NCBI GenBank assembly: GCA_036898135.1
Contig: CM072519.1
Coordinates: 37,801,166 to 37,865,165 of the forward strand
DNA: 64,000 bases
Direction: 5' to 3'
Source: Oncomelania hupensis
Lineage: Eukaryota > Mollusca > Gastropoda > Littorinimorpha > Pomatiopsidae
In this document: in pieces, positions 54,062 through 64,000 of the stretch
Numbering within the stretch: position 1 is the stretch's first letter
Layout: each line of letters begins with the position of its first letter
Position numbers and translations under genes: made by a program
The notes under the pieces: generated by a model
The model's database searches: none
What the model was told of the DNA's origin: nothing
What the model saw: the letters and a program-made list of their open reading frames with translations, nothing else

Positions 54062-55995
54062 GGAGGAATGGAGGGAGGGAAAGGTTGGGTGAGAGAGGGG
54101 ATGGTACAGTGTGGTGTGTAATAATAGAGAAGACGCTAACAAACAAAACAAACAAAAAAAAAGAACTGGAGATTGCTGACAGTTGTCTAGACACTAAAGT
54201 GCAACAGAGATCTCCTCCCGCGCTCCCACCTCATTAGTGATGGCAGTTGCCAGTCTCCACACTGACACTGCCCATAGTTCTGGAAGACCCTATAGCATTT
54301 CATTCTCCCTTCAAAAGTTGTGTTCATTGTTTATTAATTTCAGTTGGGCTGTTTTCAATGATATTGATTTTATATTCATTTGTATTCACCATTACTGTAT
54401 TGTGAGCTTGATTATCAGTTTTCCTAATTTCTCCTCGTCCTTCTTTTCCGACATCCGACGCACACTTCATTAACTCAGCTTTATCCTAGATTTTAATTAA
54501 TTAGATTTTTGTGGGTGGCATATTTGCAGACTTTGACAATTTTGCGGGGAATCAGAACGAGCTAAATGTCACATTGTCCGTCCGTCAGGCGGTCGTTCGG
54601 TACGCTGGATTCCATATCCCAAGAACCACTGAAAGCAAACGTCACACGAATATTACCTAGATTAGTGGCTTACCTCCCGTGGCAGCATATTTGCTCTAAC
54701 ACAAAGGTCAAAGTCATTGCAGTCATTTTGTGGCTTAAAATGGCTTTTGCTCAAAATCTCAAAACTGACTAAACCGATTAAGTTAAGTTTTGGTATACAG
54801 GTACTTCAAATTATGGGCTATCCTTCAGTAGCAGTCGGGATGTTGGTCAGTCGGCCGGTCCGTCGCTCCGAATTTACATGTAACCTTTTTTTTTTTTTTT
54901 TTTTTTTTGGGGGGGGGGGTTCAAAACATACATTTTGCCTGATCTAAAAATAACTGAACCGAAATTAATCAGTTTAATTGTGCAGATACAGTCACTACTG
55001 CTAAGCATGTTAGATCATTCGTATTTGTACTTTCTCAACGGTCAAGGTCATTGTGCTATCACCATTTTCTAAATAGGCCTACGTCTTGCGCTGTATCTAG
55101 AAATTGACTCAGCCGATTGTGGATACTTGTTTGGTTTGCAGATAATTCAGATTGTGGCCTATTATTCAAGGTTTCCTTTTGCTTCGTTAGGCTATATAGA
55201 ATAAAACCAACACACCCCCCACCCCCACCCCCACCCCCACCCCCCCCCCAAAAAAAAAACACTTTTGAAAAAGTTTATTTCTATGCTATATGTGTGAGTG
55301 TCTGCAAATGTATACAAGTGTTCACCATAAATGCAAAGGATTTTACGGAGCAAACGTACTTGCAATAACAAAGCCTAAGCTGTAAACGTTATCGTTGTAA
55401 AAGTTAAGATTTGAGCAAGCGGACAAATTAGCCTTAGATTTATTGTGATTCAGTCTGAAAGGACTGCGGATAAGATAATACGCATTTAGTGCTGATGGAC
55501 ATAGCACAAAAAAAGGCAAATGATCACTGCAACTTCTCCTGTCAATAGTAATTTGCAAGAGCGGATTGTTGCATTATTGATCAACGGCCTCTGTGCCACT
55601 TTTTTTTTCTGCATAGATTTTTTTCTCTCTCGTTCTCTCTTCTTCTCTGAGCCGATGTCCACTTCCGGCCCCACCTCTTCCCCCCCCCCCCCCCTCTCTG
55701 CGGCGTGAATGGCATTGCATGCACGGTGGGTGGACATAATCATCAAACAGGTAAAATATCCCTGAGAGATCATTCCTATGGCGCGGTTCATCCATATTCA
55801 TGCCGAAAGTCTAAAATTCTTTTGGTCACCAGGTCGTCAATGTAGATGAAGACAAATCCATTTTCTATGTAAATCTGCAGGTGGCGGAGCGGAGGAGGGC
55901 GTTTCGCGAAGACTTTTTGGACAGCCAAGCTTACACTTTGAGTGACGGACAGAGGACAGTCTGTCACAGTACCACTGACGGAAACTGATTAGGGC

Positions 55996-56047
<52 letters not shown>

Positions 56048-56376
56048 GCGTGTGTGTGTGTTTGTGAACACACTTCTTGGGGTGGAGTTGGAGGAGGGGA
56101 GGGGATCCAGGGATTTTATTTTAAAACTTTGCAACAGAATCTAAATAATTTCATTTCCGAATAAAGTACTTCTTGTACCTTTGATGGACAATTCAATGGC
56201 TATCTTGTTTTACATTTTTTCTGTAAACTATGGGTTTCGTATGACAGTCTATTCTTGAAAAAAGTTACCTTGTAATGTAAAATGATTTGCTGAGAAAGTG
56301 TCGACATTTTTAAACGTTATAACAACAAAAACCACGTGTTTTTCTCCGGAAAGAAAGAGATTTAGAAAGAGATTTC
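54058..56376. other. Irx upstream intron or flank, repeat-like but no gene
   Basis: The part 54560-55120 alternates phrases such as GTCCGTCCGTC, AAAACTGACTAAACCG and AACTGAACCGAAATTAATCAG. These resemble interspersed repeats common in invertebrates. It also has T/G and C/A homopolymer runs (54889-54920, 55215-55259). The missing first Irx exon was searched for by eye and not found. Confidence 0.45.
56000..56061 (+). repeat. (TG)n microsatellite
   Basis: TG repeats with a GGGTGGG interruption. Confidence 0.92.
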
Positions 56377-56539
56377 TCTTATATAGCGCACTTACAAGCT
56401 CACAGAGCTTCTCAAGGCGCTGGCCCGTAATATCCAGCAATCACAAAATAGTTTGCTGAAGTCAGGATTCGAACCCACGTCGCCCAAGACGCACTCACAC
56501 AAGTCGTGCGCTCTGACCACTGAGCTATCCCTGCCGCCA
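56377..56539 (-). mobile_element. tRNA-derived SINE, third family, copy 3
   Basis: It is nearly identical to the 29195 copy over its full length, including the A-box TAGCTCAGTGGT, the B-box GGTTCGAATCC and the CGCTATATAAGAGAAAT tail. High identity suggests recent activity of this family. Confidence 0.88.
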
Positions 56540-56944
56540 AAAAAAACATTGCTTTTCAAAACGTTTATTGTTTTGAAAAATATTGTTTTCCAAAGATAAT
56601 TTCTTCCATTGTCTTACTAACCTTTTGTTTTCTGTATTCTGTTTTACAAACCAAACCAAAAAATAAATTGTCAAAGTCGCTGATGTTCCTTATTTTCTAA
56701 ACACTTTTTTGGGCTGTATCTCAAAAATGGCTGAATTGATTTTGGTAGATATTGGCTTGAAGATTTGTAATTCAAGGAGTGGTCAGATGTTACATTTTTT
56801 TTATAAAATTTACTTCTTTAGGATAACAGACAAAAATTAACTCTTTTTTTTAATGGCCTTTTTAAGCTATGTTAGCGTCTGGAAATACATTTAAATGGCT
56901 TGCCATCTTCTTTCTTTCTATCCTTTTTACTTTCTATTATCCTA

Positions 56945-59213
56945 TCCTATCGTATCCCGTAACTACAAAGTCATTGGGGCAACACATATGATCGTTAACC
57001 AGCGTACTCCATCTTTCTCTGTCCTCAGGAACCCTCATGGCTTCGCTCGGTGTCAAACCAGTCTGTTCTCGAATTTTGTCCTCCCACACCTTTTTCTATA
57101 CCCTTCTTCTTTGCCTCCTTGCACTGTGCCTTGCAGGATAGTCTTTGCAAGGCCTGATGCTCTGGTGAGGTGGCCATGCTACCGGTGTTTCAGTTTCTTC
57201 ACCACTGTGAGCGTGTCATCGTGTTGTCCAATTTCTTGTGTGATGGTCTGTCGGACTTCGTTGTTGGTGATGTCCTGGGTATATGAAAGGCCCAGAAGTC
57301 TTCTGCAGCACCTCATCTTCATGCTTTGTATTCTTCGTTGTAGGTACGCTGTGTGGGTCCATGTTTCGCAAGCGTATAAGAAGATGGAGATGACAAGGGA
57401 GCGCAGCAGCCTTACTTTGGAGTATAGACTAATGGTTCAGTCTTTCCAAATGGGCTTCAACTTTTTCAGGGCAGCAGTTGTTTGTGCGATCCTGGAGAGG
57501 ACTTCCTGTCGGGACCCATTGTCTGATACAATGGCTCCTAAATATTTGAAGCTATGCACCCTGTTGAGGGATTGGCCTTGGATTTTGATGTCCTTGTTAA
57601 TGCCATTGGTATTGTTGGTCATCATTTTGGTTTTCTCTGCACCTATTTCCATTCCAAAGGCTCTGGATGTGGTGTCAAGCCTCTGAACCACCTGTTCAAG
57701 TTCTTGTTCTTCTCCAGCCAATCCATCAATGTAGATATTTCTCGCAGATTATTCTGCTGACTCCTGCTTGTTCTTCAGCTATGATTTATTCAGCTTGGGG
57801 TTTCAACCTATAGAGTATTATTTTCTGGAGGACTTTGCTGGGATGGCTGATGAGGCTGATGGTGCGGTAATTTTTACATTCCTGAAGGTTGCCCGTTTTG
57901 GGAAGAAACTGGGTCCATGGTGTATGCCACTCTCCACTCTGCCAGATCTTGTTACAGAAAATGGTGAGAGCGTCAGTCATCGTTTCCCCTGCTGCTTGAA
58001 GCAATTATGTTGTCCACTCCCGCTGACTTCCCATTCTTCAGTGATTGCGCTGCTGCCTCTACTTCTTCTCAGAGAATAGGGAGGATTTCTTCTTCTTCTC
58101 TGTTCTCGGGACATGCTAGAACTAATGTGTCTCCGTTTGGTGTTTGGTTGTAAAGATCATGGTCACTTCCGGTGTCTGCTCGTGGAAAAGTGTGTGTCCT
58201 GCCAATATTAATGCTTGAGCTGGGGCGTTTCTTGACCATGATATAGTAAATCTGGCTGTGATACTCCCCGCTAAGACTGCGCCACGTCCATCGTCTGGAA
58301 TTTTGTGGAAACCAAGCGTTTTTGCCAGTATCACATTGTTGTATCTGGCAAGCTCCAGGTGTCTCAGACCTCTGTCATTTGTCTCGTTGTTGCAGTGGGG
58401 TCCACATGTGTCTCCCCATTTGTTGTACGCATCTTGGCCAACCTTAGCATTCCAGTCGCCTTGCATTATGACTGCGTCCTTCCTCGACACTTGCTCAAGG
58501 ACAACCTGCACATGTTCATAGAAATCCTCGACTTCTCTGTCGGCATAGGCCTGGATGATGGTGATGTTGAAAGGGGCTGCTCTCAGACGGATGGTCATGA
58601 GTCTACTGGAGACTGGGCGGCAACCCATGACAGTGGCTAGAATGTGTTTATGGACCAAGAATCCAACGCCGTGTTCGTACCTGTCATCTTTCCCGCTGAA
58701 ATAAAGCTTGTGGTCTTTGTCAGTCGTTTCACCCACTCCTTTCCAGCGCAGTTCCCTGATACCTAATATTTTCCGTTGATAGTGGTCTAGCTCGTGGGCC
58801 AGTTCTTTTAATTTTCCCCCCGCAGTTATGGTCCTTACATTCCAGGTTCCAGTGATGATGTTGTCTCTCGTACGGATCTTGTTGAGTTGTCCAACAGTAA
58901 CACACTTATCACCACCGTCCTGGTGGCCAACGGAAGGCGAGGTCCTTGGTGACCAGGGCGACGACCGATGCGGTATGGGGTGAGTGGTTCTTTCCATCAT
59001 ATGGTGTGTCTTGGGCAAGAAAGACCTGGTGGGGCCCTGTCCTCTCCAGGCTGTTGGTCACAGCCGAAATCAACGGGTACAGTGTGGCTCTCCTTGGCCC
59101 CGAGCACGTGGTCGTTGAACCTATAGTAACGTGATGTTCCTCCTTCCTGTAGAAGACTTTCACCCAGAGATGCCGTGCTGGCATCACCCCTGTTAGTCGC
59201 CTCTTACGACACG
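56945..59213 (-). mobile_element. Internally deleted RTE-like LINE copy with intact 5' end
   Basis: On the minus strand this copy begins with the family's 5' text GTCGTAAGAGGCGACTAA (59196-59213) and ends in a GGATA-type tail near 56945. The endonuclease is kept, but segments are missing: from after the endonuclease to the region just before the RT core (near 58150), around the AGF motif (near 57760), and a large block before FADD (near 57735). No clear target duplication was found. The whole copy is about 2.3 kb instead of 3.3 kb. Confidence 0.85.
58122..59018 (-). pseudogene. RTE-like APE endonuclease domain remnant
   Basis: This 298-residue open frame encodes most of the endonuclease domain: GTWNVRTITAGGKL, GIRELRWKGVGE (family text has SELRW), HEHGVGFLVHK-like text, FNITIIQAYA, and QGDWNAKVGQD with the DWN residues kept. 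After AKTLGFHKIPDDGRG the frame departs from the RWTWHSPGG/QIDYI text of the 11.5-kb copy, and the SDHD motif is lost near 58150 where the deletion begins. A working nuclease is therefore unlikely although the frame is long. Confidence 0.78.
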
Positions 59214-61499
59214 CTGGGAAATGTTGGGTCTATTCTATTTAAGGCCCGAACCCACAGGATACTTTCTTTGTCTTAAGTGTTCTATTAAAATCTGCACTTA
59301 TCAAAAAACTTAATTACAATTTTTTTACGTTGAAGAAACATATCGGTGTGAAAGATTAAAGCATTTATTTCTCATGCATAAACTTGTTTTAACAATAAAT
59401 GGCAAGACATCAAAGACAGGCGTCCTGCCTGTTAATTCCAAGAATTCCTTTTAAAGAAAAAAAGCCACACACACCTTACGATAACACTGAATGTTATTCA
59501 TTTGCTTTATTAAAACCAATAGTAGCTATAACAAAAAAAAACCAAGTGACTTTTAATTTTAACATTTTCTTACACAGTCAACTACCCTTTTAAAACTTTA
59601 ATAGTGTTAAATGTTCTTTATATGAATCAAACCGCGTGGCTACAATCATTAACAAAGGGAGAGAGGGTAAAATAGTGGTCCTGTACAGTGAAAAGGAAAG
59701 AAGCTTACCCTTCCACTCTCTTACCTTTTGAGAGGTGAATAGCTTTGTGCAGAATAGAGTGAAAACAAGAATCCTCCTTCCCCATGCACCTTCACCTCCC
59801 CTCTCCCTCTACTCTTCCCAACTTCACCGTTCCCCAGATAGATCTTTGTGTGGTGTGTTGACTGGCAAATATTGACTCTCTCTCAGCGCCCGCGGCCGCT
59901 CAGTTGATGGCGAAATAATTTAATTTTCTCCCCTTGTTTCGTTTCACTCCATTTACCGGTCCGAGTTTTTGATTGATAACGGTCCGCACAAATGATCGGA
60001 TCAGAACGGGTGTGCGTGTGTGTGTGTGGGGTGGACGGGGGTGGTGGGAAGAAGATGGGGAGTGGGAAAAAGAGAGAGAAAGTGCAATTATTGTACCCGC
60101 ATTACTTTCTCCTGGCTTTATAATTTATTAATTCATACTAAAGGCATTGCAATAAGAAGTCATATTTGCAGTTAACATCAAGTTGAAAATGCTGGTGAAA
60201 AAAAACCAACTGCATGCGAGAAAACGTTAAAATAAAATACTGAATTGAAATTGATTGAATTGAAATTGAAACGAAGAATTTAACAGAAATGTATCCCTAG
60301 GAATGCTATAATATCATACTGCTAAAAAATAATAGATTGGCATAGGAAAACATTTAATGGCATTATTAACGTTATTTTATTGTATTTTGTATTCGGTGTG
60401 TTTTGAGATTTGGGGATAATAATTATTTAGCGATAGCCTTTCAGACCTAGGACACTGCCACACAGGACGATCGGTAAAGGACCGATAATGTCTTTCTATT
60501 ATTGCTAAATAAATAAATAAATACAAACATAAAATTTAAAAAAATAAAATTGTACGTAACAAAGAAAGTAGTAAAACACAAAAATAAGGATGGATTGACG
60601 AAAGAAAGAATTACATGCAAAGGATATAGGAAGATTTGAAAAAAAATATTAATAATGTTGAATAGAAAGTCTTTGAAACTTTGCACTGTGACAGTGTAAG
60701 AAAATATAAAAAAATATTTAAGAATTCAATACATGGATCATAACCTATTAATAAGAAATTGGATAGGAAAAATGAAATTTTTTATTTAAAGTACCAAGGA
60801 AAAGAAACGGCATAAAAAGCAGACAGTCATGAAAACCGTGGTTTTGTATCCGCAAAGTTCAATGCGGAGTGAGCGATTGTGTGTGCATTGTATGCGTTGC
60901 ATTTAACGCGTTGTGGATGTTTTGTTTCCCAACCTCAAGGGCTGGTTTACTCAGCCAGCTTTTGCGCACACAAGCACGACGATATTAATTTGATATTTTC
61001 CGTCTTTTTCCCCCCCTATGCACTGCTTTCATACAGAGTGTCAACGACCTAGTACGCTAATGCTTGGAACCAAATCAAGCTGGTACAGGACACTCAGTCT
61101 CTAATAGTCTTAGCTTTTCAATGCTACCCGCTCCCCCGCACGCGCACTTATTGATACCCGTTTAAACGGATTTTATTTATTTAAAAAAAACTTGTACTCA
61201 GTCCCACTGTATTCTCACCTTAAGGACGCAAATACTACCTCGGGCACCCTCTTGACTTCGCTAACCCCTTTTAATAACCCGCGGAAAGGCGACCCGATTG
61301 AAAATGGCGCTGTGGCTATTCTTCTGCATACGAGTCAATAAACGGCACTTAAGTGCATAATCGTCGCGGTATATTGTTTTCTCTCTATTGGCTAAATGAA
61401 CCAACGCTTCGTGCAGGCGCGAATACCTGCGTCCAGGCACTGACTGCGGTGGTATCATTTGAACAGAGATGTGTTGATCCATCCTTATCCAGTTCAATT
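59214..61499. other. No gene seen
   Basis: A/T-rich unique sequence; no coding motif or repeat family was recognised. Confidence 0.5.
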
Positions 61500-61690
<191 letters not shown>

Positions 61691-61734
61691 TTCAACATCT
61701 TCCTAGAGCGCATCATATTCATATCAGGTGCCCT

Positions 61735-62913
61735 CCATATCCTATCCTATCCTATCCCATCCCCTAACTCGAAGGTCGTTGAGGCACCACAGATGATCGT
61801 TTAACCAGCGTACTCCATCTTTCTCTGTCCTCAGCAAATCTCATGGCTTCGCTCAGTGTCAAGCCAGTCCATTCTCGAATGTTGTTCTCCCATTCCTTTT
61901 CCTGTCTCTATCTTCTTCTGCCTCCTTGCAGTGTGCCTTGCATGATGGTCTTTGCAAGGCCTGAGGATCTGGTGATGTGGCCATGCCATTGGAATATCCG
62001 TGTCTTTACCACTGTGAGCATGTCATCGTGTTGTTCAATGGCTTGTGTGAAAGTCTCTCGGACTTCTTTGTTGGTGATCTGTTGGGTTTAGGAAATGTCC
62101 GGAAGTATTCTGTAGCACCTCATCTCCACGCTTTGTTTTCTTTGCTGTAGATCTGCTGTGAGGGTACATGTTTTGCAAGCGTATATTAAGATCCAGATGA
62201 CAAGGGAGCACAGCAGCCTTACATTACATTGGAATGTAGACGAATGGTCCTGTCTTTCCAAATGGGCTTCAACCTTGTCAGGGCCACAATTGTTTGTGCG
62301 ATCCTGGAGAGGACTTCCTGTCAAGACCCATTGTCTGATACAATGGCTCCTAAATATTTGAAGCTGTGCACCGTGTTGAGGGATTGGCTTTGGACTTTGA
62401 TGTCCGTGTTGATGACATTGTTGTTGTTGGTCATTTTTGTCTTCTATGCACTTATTTCCATTCCATAGGCTCTGGAGGTGGTGTAAGCCTCTGTACCAGC
62501 TGTTCAAGTTCTAGTTCCTCTCCAGCCAATCCATCAATGCCATTCGCAAAACGGAGGCTGGAGATTGCTCTATCCCCTATGCTGACTGTGCCCTCGTGGT
62601 CTGCAAGGGCATCTGACATGATGCGCTCTAGGAAGATGATAAAGAGTGTTGGAGAGAGTAGGCATGCTTGACGCAAACGGATCGTTGTTTTGAACCAGTT
62701 CCCGATGGCAATGTTGTGGAGGACTGAACTGGTAGCCCTGTCATACAGGCTTTTGATGACTTCAACGATTTTAGGGCTCATGTTGCATATCTCATGATTG
62801 CCAATAGAGCTGCATGCCAGACTTTATCAAACGCGTTCTTGAAGTCTACAAACACACGATATAGATGTTGTTGGTGCTGTGGGTATTTATCGCAGATTAT
62901 TCTGAGGTTATTC
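61735..62913 (-). mobile_element. RTE-like LINE copy (minus strand) nested in a plus-strand sister
   Basis: Read on the minus strand, this copy starts within the RT at IICDKYPQHQQ and continues through FADD-region text changed to FANGID (62550). It ends at 61740 in the tail, seen as tcctatcctatcc on the plus strand. The 11-bp repeat TCAGGTGCCCT at 61724-61734 and 62914-62924 is the target duplication, placed inside the host copy's DALADHEG codons. The frame is broken repeatedly. Confidence 0.87.
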
Positions 62914-63389
62914 TCAGGTGCCCTTGCAGATCATGAAGGCACAGTCAGCATAGGGGGTAGAGCAATCTCATACCTCCGTTTTGCGGATGACATTGATGGA
63001 TTCGCTGGAGAGGAACAAGAACTTGAACAGCTGGTACATAGGTTTGAAACCACCTCCAGAGCCTATGGAATGGAAATAAGTGCAGAGAAGACCAAAATGA
63101 TGACCAACAACACCAATGGCATCAACATGGACATTAAAGTCTAAGGCCAATCCGTCAACTCGGCGCATAGCTTCTAATATTTAGGAGTCATTGCATCAGA
63201 CAATGGGTCCCGACAGGAAGTCCACGCACAGACAACTACGGCCCTAACAAAGTTGAAACCCATTGGAAGGACAGGACCATCAATCTACATTCCAATGTAA
63301 GGCTGCTGCGCATCCTTGTCATCTTCATCTTAATATACGCTTGCGAAACATGGACCCTCACAGCAGATCTACAACGAAGAATACAAAGC

Positions 63390-63767
63390 ATGGAGATGAG
63401 GTGCTACAGAAGACTTCTGGGCATTTCCTATACCCAACACATCACCAACGACGAAGTCCGACAGACCATCACACAAGCCATTGGACAACACGATGGCATG
63501 CTCACAGTGGTGAAGAAACGGAAATTCCGATGGTATGGCCACGTATCCAGATCATCAGGTCTTACAAAGACCATTCTGCAAGGCACGGTGCAAGGGGGCA
63601 GAAGAAGAAGGATAGAGAAAAATAGGCGGGAGGACAACAGGCGAGAATGGACTGGCTTGACACTGAGCGACGCCACGAGGGTTGCTGAGAACAGAGAAAG
63701 ATGGAGTACGCTGGTTAAACGATCATTTGTGGTTCCCCAACGACCTTCAAATTACGGGATAGGATAG
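63390..63767 (+). pseudogene. RTE-like RT C-terminal remnant
   Basis: This 125-residue frame matches the family C-terminus: MEMRCYRRLLGISYTQHITNDEVRQ, KRKFRWYGHVSRSSGL, then the GGRRR and REWTGLTLSDATR blocks. It stops at TAG within the GGATAG tail (NYGIG, stop), just as the 11.5-kb copy does. Upstream parts are in other frames. Confidence 0.78.
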
Positions 63768-64000
63768 GATAGGATAGTTTACAAGATGTGTATTTATTGT
63801 TTTTGTTTGTTAGCTTTTTTCAAAAGAGATGCAAGAGTAAAGACCATAAAAGCAACATTATTTTGTGGTTTTAATTGGGGTAAGGAAAATAATGAAAAAT
63901 AATAAGATGATGATGACGATGATTTATGAACAAAACAAGAACCCGCCGAATCATTTTAGCTATTTAAGCAATGACATGCATTATATAGTTTATACAAAAG

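Larger units (their letters stand above)
61691..63775 (+). mobile_element. RTE-like LINE copy (plus strand) split by a same-family insertion
   Basis: The left piece, 61691-61734, carries the FNIFLERIM region. The right piece, 62925-63775, resumes within DALADHEG, passes FADDIDGFAGEEQ and ends in a GGATA tail. Removing 61735-62924 joins the two in order. The right piece carries frameshifts and stops near 63143 and 63230. Its 5' end abuts the 3' tail of an L2-like fragment. Confidence 0.85.

Noticed and set aside
57000..57686. 263-residue plus-strand frame
   Set aside because: It is the antisense shadow of the RTE-like RT on the minus strand.

Overview
The window looks like an intron-rich, repeat-laden animal (metazoan) genomic segment. 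It has no bacterial gene layout, very long di- and trinucleotide microsatellites, many decayed non-LTR, LTR and hAT transposons, tRNA- and 5S-derived SINEs, and one split developmental gene. The mix of RTE-type and L2/CR1-type LINEs with trinucleotide tails suggests a lophotrochozoan, most likely a marine mollusc; that is an inference.

The only host protein-coding gene recognised is an Iroquois (Irx) TALE-homeodomain transcription factor on the minus strand. Three coding exons were found: 53387-53779 (Gly/Pro-rich N-terminal part), 39125-39234 (linker exon) and 23697-24094 (homeodomain plus acidic tail). Intron phases agree across both junctions (0/0 and 2/2), and the introns are about 14.2 and 15.0 kb. 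The start-codon exon and the C-terminal (Iro-box) exon were not seen and may lie outside the window.

The rest is mobile DNA, much of it sitting in the Irx introns or flanks. (1) One RTE-like LINE family with an APE endonuclease and a (GGATA)n tail occurs at seven loci as eight copies. One is near full length at 11522-14834 with a 12-bp target duplication. One carries a twin-priming inversion (32392-33987), and one copy is inserted inside another (61691-63775). (2) Three L2/CR1-type loci have protein or LINE-sized remains, and further 3'-end fragments end in (TTA)n. (3) One LTR retrotransposon family has a gag-only remnant at 2578-4804 and two solo LTRs (8424-9248, 37959-38477), each solo LTR with a 5-bp duplication. 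(4) A 3-kb hAT element (19926-22943, 5-bp duplication) contains a second hAT-like element (21555-22715, 6-bp duplication) that resembles the element at 267-1561. (5) tRNA-derived SINEs of several families and one 5S-rRNA-like SINE are present.

Layout: 1-19.9 kb carries hAT, LTR, RTE and SINE copies; 19.9-22.9 kb the nested hAT; 23.7-53.8 kb the Irx gene with its repeat-filled introns; 54-64 kb the Irx 5' flank or 5' intron with degraded RTE copies. All names come from reading motifs by eye; no database search or folding was run.
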